Shown here in pieces: positions 37,737 to 45,721 of a DNA stretch of 57,639 nt. The position numbers and the translations under genes were made by a program. This DNA comes from Aphanocapsa lilacina HA4352-LM1. Its GTDB lineage: Bacteria; Cyanobacteriota; Cyanobacteriia; Gloeobacterales; Gloeobacteraceae. A model generated the notes under the pieces. The model was given only the letters and a program-made list of their open reading frames with translations, ran no database searches and was not told the DNA's origin. How positions within the stretch are numbered: the first letter of the stretch is position 1; each line of letters begins with the position of its first letter. Location of the stretch: assembly GCA_019359725.1 (NCBI GenBank), contig JAHHGR010000024.1:1-57639 (forward strand). The letters are read 5' to 3'.

Positions 37737-37775
37737 CGCCCACCCACTCCGCGGACAGCTATTTCTCTGGACAAC

Positions 37776-37809
37776 TTGACATTGACACTAACCCTGATCT
37801 GTCAGACAT
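37776..37809 (+). promoter_or_regulatory. Candidate CoaR-type promoter upstream of the coaT remnant
   Basis: Two overlapping TTGACA hexamers (37776 and 37782) face the coaT remnant, with a TGACA/TGTCA inverted pair around CTAACCCTGATC. MerR-family metal promoters have a -35 element, a long spacer with a dyad and a poor -10, which this loosely fits. Confidence 0.3.
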
Positions 37810-37853
37810 GGGTGAAACGTTAATGTCTCGTGGGCTGAAACGCCCTGCCTTCG

Positions 37854-38323
37854 TTGAAAAGTCTCAATATGACAGATCAAGCTAGTGTCGAGGTACTGGT
37901 GAGGCCGGGGGAACTGATTCCGGTCGACGGGCGGATCGTCGATGGGCACAGCGCCCTCGACCAGGCCCCGATCACCGGTGAATCGATGCCGGTGGAAAAG
38001 GCGGTGGGGGAGGAAGTGTACGCCGGCAGCATCAACGGCAACGGGGCTTTGCGCATCAGAGTGGAGTGCGCGCCGGAAAGCAGCCTCATCCGACGGATCG
38101 TCCGGCTGGTGGAAAAGGCGCAGACCGAGGCCCCGCCTTCGCAGCGCTTCATCGAACGCTTCGAGCGGGGCTACGTCCGGGTGGTCGTGGCGGTGGGGAT
38201 TCTACTTGTTGTTGCCACTGTGCCGGCTCTGTTCTGGAATTGGACCTGGGAGGCAACCATTTACCGGGCGCTCATCTTCCTGGTGGTGGCTTCGCCCTGC
38301 GCCCTGATGGCGGCAATTATGCC
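37854..38323 (+). pseudogene. coaT: Central fragment of a P1B-4-type metal ATPase (CoaT-like)
   Basis: The frame reads the actuator domain (VLVRPGELIPVDGRIVDGHS, APITGESMPVEKAVGEEVYA) and two helices ending in VVASPCALMAAIMP. TGES is the dephosphorylation motif, and SPC in the metal-binding helix marks P1B-4 pumps for cobalt and related metals. About 200 N-terminal residues, the DKTGT phosphorylation domain and the C-terminal half are missing, so it cannot pump. The frame stays open to 38447 but the sequence past 38323 belongs to the next remnant. It is divergent from the coaR remnant, as expected for this pair. Confidence 0.7.
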
Positions 38324-38324
38324 G

Positions 38325-38871
38325 ACCTCTTCTCGCAGCAGGCGCCGCCGGTCCATCCCAAAGGCGCGCTGGTGCCCTAGGCGGCACCCGTCGCCCTCAA
38401 CCTGGCGAAGGCGGGCGCGAAAGACTTTTTCCTTGAAATCCAGATAGCGGGGACCTACTCCCTTTTCACCCAGCACCGCCCGGAAGAATTCGACCTGACG
38501 GTGCACGCCGCCGACGGTGCCACCCGTACACCCCGAATCGAACGGACTTTCGAGGCGGGGCACACCCACGACGAGGAGGTGACCTCGGTGGGTATCGAAG
38601 TGCAGGGGGCGCGGTCGACCCAAAGAAGTTGAGCGCCTGGCTGAGCGTCCTGTTGCGTGAACAGGGGGCCGATATCTTTCGGACAAAGGGCATTCTCCAT
38701 TTGCAGGGCGACAACCGCCGCTATGTGTTTCAGGGTGTGCACATGCTCTTCGACAGCAGCGCCGATCGGCGCTGGGGCAGGGACGAACCCCGCACCAATC
38801 AACTGGTCTTCATCGGCCGCAACCTCGATCGCAACCGGCTGGTGCGGGAGTTCAAAGCGTGTCTGGTCTGA
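38325..38871 (+). pseudogene. C-terminal remnant of a CobW-family metal chaperone
   Basis: In one frame, after an in-frame TAG at 38378, DFFLEIQIAGTYSLFTQHRP and then AGHTHDEEVTSVGIEVQG can be read. After a frameshift near 38610, VDPKKLSAWLSVLLREQ follows, then ADIFRTKGILHLQG, YVFQGVHMLFDSSADRRWG and TNQLVFIGRNLDRNRL. The last part is the CobW C-terminal domain of GTPase metallochaperones linked to zinc or cobalt supply. The GTPase domain is absent. It is directly fused to the coaT remnant and followed by the WD40 remnant. Confidence 0.6.
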
Positions 38872-39480
38872 AGCGCTCCAGAAACCCGCACACCCTGGCG
38901 GAGCGCTGGCGCACGGGTCTGGAAGACTACGTCACCGCCACGGCCTGGTCTGCGGATGGCGCACGTTGCTCGCGGCGGCAACCGCTTCGGGGCCCGTGGC
39001 CCTTCTGGCGGGCGACACCGGCGAGGTGGCGGCCACCCTGCCGGGCCATCCTGACGGCACCCTCACCCTCGCCTGGTCGCCCCGGGACCGGCGCCTGGCC
39101 ACGGGCCGTCAGGATGGCAGAGCCCGGCTTTGGGATCCGACCACCGGTCGCGAGATGGCAGCGCTCGAGGGTGGTGCCGCCTGGGTCGAGCACCTCGCCT
39201 GGTCCGACGCCCCCTACCTCCTCGCCACCGCCGCGGGCCGCCGCCTCAACCTCTGGAGCGCGGACGGTCAACTTATCCGCACCGCCGAGCCCCCGCACAC
39301 AAGCACGATCTCCGGTCTGGTGTGGCATCCGGGGCAGAGGCGCTTCGCCACCAGTTGCTACGGGTCCGTCCGGCTCCACCTGCCCCTGAAATCCGAACCC
39401 GCCGACGTCTTCGAGTACCAGGGGTCGCTCAACCGAGGGCCGGGGGTCCGGCAGGCATTGAGTACAATGCGACTGGCCAA
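38859..39480 (+). pseudogene. Truncated, frameshifted WD40-repeat protein
   Basis: GTG 38859 overlaps the cobW stop and reads TLAERWRTGLEDYVTATAWSADG. After a frameshift near 38955 another frame continues LLAAATASGPVALLAGDTGE and several WD-like units (LTLAWSPRDRRLATGRQDGR, WVEHLAWSDAPYLLATAA, ISGLVWHPGQRRFATSCYGS). The C-terminal repeats are missing. In several cyanobacteria a WD40 gene of this kind sits next to cobW in zinc-responsive clusters, which fits the context. Confidence 0.6.
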
Positions 39481-39510
39481 ATACAGATTGCAACCTCATT
39501 CGCTTTCATC

Positions 39511-40218
39511 ATGCAAAATCAAGAGTCATCTATTGTTTTTGACCAGGAACGCGCTGCTTCCTACGACAAAAGATTCGCCAAGATAGCCCCGCTGCGCGAC
39601 GCACTTCATTTGCTTATCCGTCTGGTATTTTCCGAACTTCCTGCCGATGCACGGATTCTCTGTGTCGGCGTGGGAACCGGCTTGGAATTGATTGACCTCG
39701 CCCAAACATTTCCACGGTGGCAGTTTACTGCGGTAGAGCCCGCGGCACCGATGCTTGACATCTGTCGCCAACGCGCTGAGGAGTGTGGCATCGCGTCACG
39801 TTGCACTTTTCACGAAGGTTATCTCGATTCACTGCCTGCATCGCCCTCTTTCGATGCGGCAACTTGCCTTCTAGTTTCTCACTTCTTTACACAGCAAGAT
39901 GAGCGACGCAACTTTTTTAGTCAAATTGCTTCACGACTTTCCTCTGATGGATATTTGGTCAGTTCTGATCTAGCTTCCGATATGTCTACTTCAGCCTACC
40001 GAAGCCTTCTTGAGGTTTGGCTACGCATGCTGAAGTATTCCGAGGTGCCTGCTGAGGAGGTTGAAAAATTTCGTGCTTCTTATGGTCGGGATGTTGCTGT
40101 GCTACCGCCAGTTGAAGTCGAATCAATCATTGAATCGAGCGGCTTTGATGCGCCTGTATTGTTCTTCCAGACCCTCCTCATTCATGCCTGGTATGCTAAG
40201 CGAACACCGCTGAGCTAG
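39511..40218 (+). CDS. SAM-dependent methyltransferase, base composition unlike neighbours
   Basis: A 235-residue class I methyltransferase. Motif I is ARILCVGVGTGLELIDLAQ near residue 48, motif II WQFTAVEPAAPMLDICRQ and motif IV FDAATCLLVSHFF. The substrate cannot be told. The codon use and composition are clearly richer in A/T than the GC-rich genes around it, which points to recent acquisition within the element. The frame is open upstream into the WD40 remnant, but ATG 39511 fits the family N-terminus; no strong ribosome site is seen. Confidence 0.78.
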   Translation: MQNQESSIVFDQERAASYDKRFAKIAPLRDALHLLIRLVFSELPADARILCVGVGTGLELIDLAQTFPRWQFTAVEPAAPMLDICRQRAEECGIASRCTFHEGYLDSLPASPSFDAATCLLVSHFFTQQDERRNFFSQIASRLSSDGYLVSSDLASDMSTSAYRSLLEVWLRMLKYSEVPAEEVEKFRASYGRDVAVLPPVEVESIIESSGFDAPVLFFQTLLIHAWYAKRTPLS

Positions 40219-40268
40219 AAGTTCCTATCTATAGTTACCCTGGCCGGTCCCTGGCTCGCGTTGGCCCT

Positions 40269-41384
40269 TCAGGCTTCGCTCGTGGGCAGGAGCAGCACTT
40301 CGAGGTGATCGTCGAAGGGCAGCGGGCCTTTGCGGTCGAAGCGGATTTCGCCCCGGTAGCCGTACTGACCGGCCGCGCAGGCGACAGCCGACACCGCCAG
40401 GGGAATCAGCTTTGCCGCCGCCGAAAGTGCAGCGACGGCATCGGTCCAAGCCCCTTGCGGCACCGGAGCTGCATGGGACGCCTGGAAACGGGGCAGGGGC
40501 GGCTCGCCCTGCTCCAGGCGCAGTGCGTTCACGAGCACGAGGGCGTCCGGCCCCTGGAGCACCAGGCGGGCGGGCCTCCCCTGGCGGACGAGGTCGAGCG
40601 TGCTGCGCTCCCACTGGGATTTGGGTACCCAGACGGTCACCGGTTGGCCCGCGGGCGGGTCGTTGGAGGCGAAGGCCCGGACGGTGTAGGCGAGCTTGCC
40701 GAACGAGCCGTACATCCACTTGACTTTGAGCACTTGCCGCCCGGCGGCGCCCACTCCCGGGGCCTGGGTCACCGACGCCGTACTGCCCATGGTGTCGGTG
40801 TGGATCTCCAGTTCGTAGCGCGCGAACTGCTTACCGGCCGGTACCTCCAGCCTGTGCACGTCCTCACCCAGGCCGAATTCGTCCGGGTGAAAGTTGCCGT
40901 CGTCGTCGAAGTGGCTTTGAAATTTGGTGTAGATTTCCTGTTCGGTGGCGGTTTCCATCGTGCGGTTTCCTGAAAGAGTGGGTGGATGGGTGGGGACAGG
41001 TTCGAGTGCCGAATCGGCGGCGAAAAAGCGCTCGATTCCGAACCGTACCGGCGCGGTCGCGGCCAGGCGCCCCTGGGCTGTGACGCTGAAGTCCCGTCCA
41101 GGCGCGAATCCCCTCTCCACGAGGTGCTTTGCCACCCAGGCGGTAACCAGTTGCACCATCGCCCGATGCCATTCGTCGTCCGGACGGAGCAAGTACTCCA
41201 CGGTCCAATCGAACCGATTCTCGCCGGGGGCCAGATCCGCGACCGCGTGCAGACAGAGGCTGACGACCTGCGCGGGAGAAGCCACGCGCTGGAGCAGGCG
41301 CAACACCTCCCGGCAGCCTTGCTCGTCGCGGGCAAGCATTCGGGCTGCGAGGAGGGCGCGGGCATCGACGAGGGGGCGTTGCAT
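40269..41384 (-). CDS. Uncharacterised protein downstream of the phosphoesterase pair
   Basis: A 371-residue soluble protein, not recognised. The N-terminal 130 residues are helical (LLAARMLARDEQGCREVLRL, MVQLVTAWVAKHLVERGFAP). The C-terminal part is beta-rich (FARYELEIHTDTMGSTASV, QPVTVWVPKSQWERSTLDLV). The ATG at 41384 lies 10 bases past the previous stop, so it is the last gene of the Fur/Zur-box operon from 43.7 kb. A role linked to metal stress is an inference from position only. Confidence 0.6.
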   Translation of the reverse strand: MQRPLVDARALLAARMLARDEQGCREVLRLLQRVASPAQVVSLCLHAVADLAPGENRFDWTVEYLLRPDDEWHRAMVQLVTAWVAKHLVERGFAPGRDFSVTAQGRLAATAPVRFGIERFFAADSALEPVPTHPPTLSGNRTMETATEQEIYTKFQSHFDDDGNFHPDEFGLGEDVHRLEVPAGKQFARYELEIHTDTMGSTASVTQAPGVGAAGRQVLKVKWMYGSFGKLAYTVRAFASNDPPAGQPVTVWVPKSQWERSTLDLVRQGRPARLVLQGPDALVLVNALRLEQGEPPLPRFQASHAAPVPQGAWTDAVAALSAAAKLIPLAVSAVACAAGQYGYRGEIRFDRKGPLPFDDHLEVLLLPTSEA

Positions 41385-41393
41385 CACTTGCGA

Positions 41394-42134
41394 TTAAAGG
41401 TCCGATTTTCCAGGACGACCGCAGCCGCGGGACGTCCCGTAGGTAAGTGATTTGAACTCGACGCGATCCGTGGACGGGTCGTAGAGGATGTAGCTGGCCT
41501 GTCCGTCCAAGCGCCCAACGTTGCCCACCCCGACCACCTGGCGCGGGACGAAGTCGAGCGTGGTCACCGGTTGCGGCCCGTCCAGGGTGGTAATGGTAGT
41601 GGCGACCCGGGCGGACTCCACCACCAACTCGAAAATGAGACCCGAGCGCCCGCAGAAGAGCCGGTGGGCGTCGGCCCGCACCAACCTGTCGAGGAGCTCG
41701 AAGGCGGGCGTCTCGGGGTGCAGGCAGTCATGGACACCCAGAGTGCTGCCGTGGATGAGCATGCAGTCGCGCTCGTAGAAGCCCAGGTCTAGGGAGCGCA
41801 GCCACTGCGCCGTGGCCAGAGGAACACTCTTCCAGAGCGTCTGTACCGTGTCGGCACCGTGCTGACGAATCAATGCCTCCGGGTCGCCGTTGCCTCCCAG
41901 TCCGTGCAGGCTGAGGCAATGCTCCTCCCACCAGCCCAGGCAAACCGCCGCCTGGGGCAAACCGGCAGTGCCGGCGCGGACAAGCTCCACCAAAGCTTCG
42001 CTCTCCGGCCGGGGGCCGACCAGGTCTCCCAGGATGTAGACGGCCTTGAGCCGGGAGTGCAAGCGCTTCAGGTCGGCCAGGACCGCCTGATAAGCGGTGA
42101 GGTTGCCCTCGACACCACTCAGGATTGCCCACAT
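41394..42134 (-). CDS. Degenerate metallophosphoesterase paralogue
   Basis: A 246-residue protein similar to the next gene upstream. The fold is kept (VYILGDLVGPRPESEALVEL, CMLIHGSTLGVHDCLHPE, FVPRQVVGVGNVGRLDGQ). However, the first metal motif reads LSGVEGN, where the active paralogue has SCIHGN, and the last reads CGRSGL instead of CGHTH. Most metal ligands are therefore lost. It starts 2 bases after the paralogue ends. It may have become a structural or regulatory partner. Confidence 0.7.
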   Translation of the reverse strand: MWAILSGVEGNLTAYQAVLADLKRLHSRLKAVYILGDLVGPRPESEALVELVRAGTAGLPQAAVCLGWWEEHCLSLHGLGGNGDPEALIRQHGADTVQTLWKSVPLATAQWLRSLDLGFYERDCMLIHGSTLGVHDCLHPETPAFELLDRLVRADAHRLFCGRSGLIFELVVESARVATTITTLDGPQPVTTLDFVPRQVVGVGNVGRLDGQASYILYDPSTDRVEFKSLTYGTSRGCGRPGKSDL

Positions 42135-42136
42135 GG

Positions 42137-42952
42137 TCAGCGGGTACAGACGTGGGTGGGGTCTTCGGCACGCTCGGCAAATTCGAGACCGCGGGCGAGG
42201 CGCCAGGCGAAGATGGCAGGCAGGCCCTTCTCGACGATCGCCGCACAGGTACTCCGCCAATCGTATTCGACCTCGCGCAGATCCACCTCGACACGCTCGG
42301 TGTCGTAGAGCACGTAGGTGGCGTTGGGGCGACCGTGGCGGGGTTCGCCCACCGAGCCCGCGTTGACGATGCGCTTGAGAGAGGCGCTGAACTGCCGGAC
42401 TTCCCCGGAGGCGGAGGCCGGTCCGCGCACGGTGATCTCGACCGGGGTCGCATCGAGGGTACGCACGTAGGGAACGTGGGTGTGCCCGCAGAAAAGGACG
42501 TCCGCCCCGGTCGAGAGCACCCGTTCGACGGCCACGAAGGCGTCCGTCTCGGGCAGCAGGTACTCGTGGGCACTGTACGGGCTGCCATGGACGAAGCAAA
42601 GGTTCCCTTCGCGCAGGCTGTAGGGCAAACCGGCGAGGAAGGCGCGGGCCTGGTCGCTCACCTCCCGATTGCTCCACAGGTGGGCGGCGAGACCCCGCTG
42701 CTCGGCCAGCACAGAAGGATAACTGCATTCACAGGCGTTGACGCCCTCCACCGTGTCGTCGTCCCAGCAGCCGCGACAGGTCTGAATCTCCAGTGTCCGG
42801 ATGCGCTCCACGACTTCGTTGGGGTATGGACCGTAACCGACCAAGTCGCCCAGACAGTAAATCCGGTCGGCCTTTTGGGCCTGGGCATCGGCGAGTACCG
42901 CTTCGAGGGCGGCCAGATTGCCATGGATACAGGACAACACCGCAAACTTCAT
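42137..42952 (-). CDS. Calcineurin-like metallophosphoesterase
   Basis: A 271-residue YfcE/MJ0936-type phosphoesterase. Metal-binding motifs: FAVLSCIHGNLAALEAVL (the first Asp is replaced by Ser/Cys but the His is kept), YCLGDLVGYGP, CRGCWDDDTVEG (replacing the usual GNHD), CFVHGSPYS and LFCGHTHVPY, ending with IVNAGSVGEPRHG. It probably acts on a small phosphodiester or phosphoprotein. Its ATG overlaps the stop of the GTPase gene (ATGA), tying it to metal homeostasis by context. Confidence 0.82.
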   Translation of the reverse strand: MKFAVLSCIHGNLAALEAVLADAQAQKADRIYCLGDLVGYGPYPNEVVERIRTLEIQTCRGCWDDDTVEGVNACECSYPSVLAEQRGLAAHLWSNREVSDQARAFLAGLPYSLREGNLCFVHGSPYSAHEYLLPETDAFVAVERVLSTGADVLFCGHTHVPYVRTLDATPVEITVRGPASASGEVRQFSASLKRIVNAGSVGEPRHGRPNATYVLYDTERVEVDLREVEYDWRSTCAAIVEKGLPAIFAWRLARGLEFAERAEDPTHVCTR

Positions 42953-43707
42953 AGGATGACTTCTGCCTCGGCAAGTTGGTCTTTGATCTGCTGCTGATAA
43001 TGGGCAAGAGCCTGGTCATTCAAGCAGCACTGCCGCAACGTCTCGCCCAGGGCTGCCTCGTCGAGGTCTTCGCCGAACACTTCGATGCCGCTGAATCGCC
43101 TCGGGCGACCCGACCACCAGCGGGGCAAGGACAGTTCTGTGAATTGCTCGACATCGACTCCGGCGACAAATTCGCCGAAAAGCGCCCTCCCGTCGGAAAC
43201 TTCGAAAATTCCCTTCACCCGGACCGCCCGGCCGTACGCCCCGCCGGTTAATTCTTCCCAAAAGACATCCAGGCTCTCGATGTCGATCACTTCGCCCGTG
43301 GTGGCGGCCCGCCACAATTGTGGCCTCTCGACACGCTCGACCGGGGCCCCTACCGCCACCTCGTCCGCCCATGTGTACCACTCAGAAGCGTCCGTCTGCG
43401 GCGGCACAACCGCCACTCGCAGAAGATTCAGCCCTTCCAGACCCGCACCTGCGGAGGATAGATTCAGGTGGTAACCCAGTTCGATGAAGAAGGGAAAGCC
43501 CGTCTCTCCCACGCACGAATTGCCCACCAAGCGCACGAGCTTTCCTGGAAAATCGGCGACAAGCCGTGTCCAGTCGATCGGCACCGACTCTGTCCCAGGG
43601 CTGCAGTAGATGCCTCCCTTTTCGTACCGGCTCAACTGTTGGCGGATCCAGGTAGTTTTACCGACACCGGGCGGACCGGTGACGGCCACGATCGAATTGG
43701 AATTCAT
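42949..43707 (-). CDS. CobW-like GTPase under a Fur/Zur-like box
   Basis: A 252-residue P-loop protein. Walker A is AVTGPPGVGKTTWIRQQL near residue 8. The C-terminal part (AYGRAVRVKGIFEVSDGRAL, RRFSGIEVFGEDLDEAALGE) resembles a shortened CobW C-terminal domain. The CxCC metal motif of classic CobW proteins is absent. ATG 43707 abuts the metal-regulator box with no Shine-Dalgarno between, so the message may be leaderless or nearly so. A metallochaperone-type role in zinc or iron shortage is likely. Confidence 0.68.
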   Translation of the reverse strand: MNSNSIVAVTGPPGVGKTTWIRQQLSRYEKGGIYCSPGTESVPIDWTRLVADFPGKLVRLVGNSCVGETGFPFFIELGYHLNLSSAGAGLEGLNLLRVAVVPPQTDASEWYTWADEVAVGAPVERVERPQLWRAATTGEVIDIESLDVFWEELTGGAYGRAVRVKGIFEVSDGRALFGEFVAGVDVEQFTELSLPRWWSGRPRRFSGIEVFGEDLDEAALGETLRQCCLNDQALAHYQQQIKDQLAEAEVIL

Positions 43708-43708
43708 A

Positions 43709-43730
43709 TGAGAATAATAATCATTCTTAG
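43709..43730 (-). promoter_or_regulatory. Fur/Zur-like operator of the GTPase operon
   Basis: AGAATAATAATCATTCT (43711-43727) is an imperfect palindrome with the AGAAT/ATTCT ends and AATCATT centre of Fur-family boxes. It touches the GTPase start codon, so a bound repressor would block transcription completely. Confidence 0.65.
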
Positions 43731-43860
43731 ATTGATCCGGCAAGGCCGCAGGATGGACTCTTTCAGAAAGTGGAAAAGGGTTTGGGTTTCGCTGCCCCTT
43801 TGCCCGGGTGCGGGGACCGGGACAAAGCTGGACGGGGAGAGCCATTGCTGAGTTCAGGAG

Positions 43861-43880
43861 TAACGATTATCATTCTCGTG
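43861..43880 (+). promoter_or_regulatory. Fur/Zur-like operator upstream of the S9 peptidase gene
   Basis: TAACGATTATCATTCTCG, whose inverse reads GAGAATGATAATCGTTA, matches the pattern of the other two boxes and lies 8 bases before the GTG at 43888. Confidence 0.6.
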
Positions 43881-43887
43881 TACTGCG

Positions 43888-44844
43888 GTGGGAGTGCCCG
43901 TGGCGGGTTGCAGGCAGTTTGTCCGACAGGCAGGGGAGATGGTGGGCATCGGTGGTGCGGCGCTGCTGCTCGACCGCCCTTTTCCCCGGGCACGCATCGT
44001 CCACTGGCAAAACGGAGGGAGCACCCGAGTCCTTGCGACGGTCGAGGGGCCCATTCGGGAACCGCGTGCCGCCCCGGGCGGTAGCGGACAGACGGTCGAG
44101 GGCGTCCTCTTCTGGCCGCCCGGGCAGCGGGGAAGCTCGGGGTTGCCCCTGGTGGTCAGCCTGCACGGCGGGCCGGACCTTGCCCGCACCGAAGCGCTCG
44201 CCCTGGGCATCCCCTGGGCCTTTTACCCGGCCCTGCTCGCCTCGCGGGGGTACCTGGTGCTCGAACCCAACTTCCGCGGCAGCACCGGCCGGGGAGATGC
44301 ATTCATGCGCATCGAGGGGGCAGTCTGCTCGCTGCCGGCGAAAGACGTCTTGAGTGGGGTTGATCACCTCGTCGGGCGCGGCTGGGCCGACTCGGCCCGG
44401 TTGGGTCTTTTCGGGTACAGTTTTGGGGGCGAGTTGACCGCCTGCTTGCTCGGCCGTACCAATCGATGCCGGGCCGCGGTGGCCGGTAGCGGCATCTGGA
44501 ATGAAATCTCCTACTACGGCACCGCCGAAAATGGGGCTCTCACCAGTCTTTACCTGGGAAGCAAGCCGCCCTGGGAGAGCTTCGAGACGTACTGGGGGGA
44601 GTCGCCCATCTCGGGGGCCGGCCGCATCCGCACACCGACGCCTCTGACCACCGGTGATGCCGACGACGTCGTCCCGCCGGCCCAGAGTTTTGAGTTCTAC
44701 CGGGCCCTGCGCGCCAACGGGGTGCCAGCAGAACGACTGGTTTTCCCCAATCAGGGACACAGCTACACCCGGCCGTCCTTCATGCGCTCGAAGGTGGAAG
44801 CGGAGGTCAACTGGTTGGATCGTTACCTGCTGCGCTCCCCTTGA
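43888..44844 (+). CDS. S9-type serine peptidase, catalytic domain only
   Basis: A 318-residue frame covering the alpha/beta-hydrolase domain of prolyl-oligopeptidase-like enzymes. Oxyanion motif SLHGGPDLA; nucleophile Ser in LFGYSFGGELTA; Asp in TTGDADDVVPP; His in NQGHSYTRPS. Family members usually have 600 or more residues with an N-terminal beta-propeller, of which only a short trace (ARIVHWQNGGSTRVLATVEG) remains. So this is probably an internally deleted gene whose catalytic triad is intact. It starts at GTG 43888 right after a metal-regulator box, and its activity is uncertain. Confidence 0.65.
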   Translation: MGVPVAGCRQFVRQAGEMVGIGGAALLLDRPFPRARIVHWQNGGSTRVLATVEGPIREPRAAPGGSGQTVEGVLFWPPGQRGSSGLPLVVSLHGGPDLARTEALALGIPWAFYPALLASRGYLVLEPNFRGSTGRGDAFMRIEGAVCSLPAKDVLSGVDHLVGRGWADSARLGLFGYSFGGELTACLLGRTNRCRAAVAGSGIWNEISYYGTAENGALTSLYLGSKPPWESFETYWGESPISGAGRIRTPTPLTTGDADDVVPPAQSFEFYRALRANGVPAERLVFPNQGHSYTRPSFMRSKVEAEVNWLDRYLLRSP

Positions 44845-44910
44845 GCCCCCGAGCACTCCCGAAAGCGCTTCGTTCGACTTTGCCGCGCAGATGGTCAAAA
44901 TAAATCCTTA

Positions 44911-44930
44911 AATAATGATAGTCATTCTCA
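44911..44930 (+). promoter_or_regulatory. Fur/Zur-like operator upstream of the ABC exporter
   Basis: AATAATGATAGTCATTCTCA contains the palindrome AATGA-TAG-TCATT and lies 45 bases before the start of the ABC ATPase gene. Third box of the same type within 1.2 kb. Confidence 0.65.
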
Positions 44931-44974
44931 CAATCTGTCGCTATGCTGGCCGCTAACTGCCAGGGGAGACGCCA

Positions 44975-45721
44975 ATGCTCGAAGCGATCGACTTGACCAA
45001 GAACTACGGTACGCCCGTCCCGTCGCTGGACCAGTTGAACCTGCGCATCGAGCCGGGGGAGGTCTTCTGCCTCCTCGGCCCCAACGGCGCGGGCAAGACC
45101 ACCACCATCAGCCTGTTTTTGGGTTTCAGCGCCCCGACCGCGGGCATTGCCCGCATCGGCAGCCTCGACGTGCAGACCCACCCCCTCGAGACCAAGCGCC
45201 TGGTAGCCTACATCCCGGAGCAGGTGATGCTCTACCGCAATCTGACGGGGCTCGAAAACCTCGAGTACTTCAGCGCCCTCGCCGGTCAGGACCGCTACGG
45301 CAAAGAGGAACTGCTCGGCTTTTTCGACGGGGTGGGCCTGTCGCGGGAGGCGGCGCTGCGGCGGGTGGGTACCTACTCCAAGGGCATGCGCCAGAAGGTG
45401 GGCATCGCCATGGCCGTCGCCAAGCGGGCGACGGCGCTCTTGCTCGACGAGCCCACCTCCGGGCTCGACCCCAAGGCCTCCAACGAGTTCTCGCAACTGT
45501 TGCTCAGGCTGAGCGGCGCGGGGGTGGCGGTACTGATGGCCACCCACGACCTGTTTCGCGCCAAGGAGGCGGGCACGCGCGTCGGCATTATGAAAGCGGG
45601 CAGACTGCTCACCACCGCCCGCACCGCCGATCTGACCCACGCGGATCTGGAGCGGTTGTATCTGGAGAGCATGGCGGCGGGCATTCCTGACGGCTCGCCG
45701 CTGGAGGAGGTGGCGCTGTGA
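44975..45721 (+). CDS. ABC exporter ATP-binding protein
   Basis: A 248-residue ATPase with all motifs intact: Walker A GPNGAGKTTT near residue 36, signature YSKGMRQKVGIA, Walker B ALLLDEPTSGLD and H-loop MATHDLFRAKE. It belongs to the ABC-2 export type (YIPEQVMLYRNLTGLENLEY). A GGGGAG precedes ATG 44975. Its stop overlaps the next start (GTGA). With two DUF3526 permeases downstream it forms a complete exporter behind a metal-regulator box. Confidence 0.9.
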   Translation: MLEAIDLTKNYGTPVPSLDQLNLRIEPGEVFCLLGPNGAGKTTTISLFLGFSAPTAGIARIGSLDVQTHPLETKRLVAYIPEQVMLYRNLTGLENLEYFSALAGQDRYGKEELLGFFDGVGLSREAALRRVGTYSKGMRQKVGIAMAVAKRATALLLDEPTSGLDPKASNEFSQLLLRLSGAGVAVLMATHDLFRAKEAGTRVGIMKAGRLLTTARTADLTHADLERLYLESMAAGIPDGSPLEEVAL

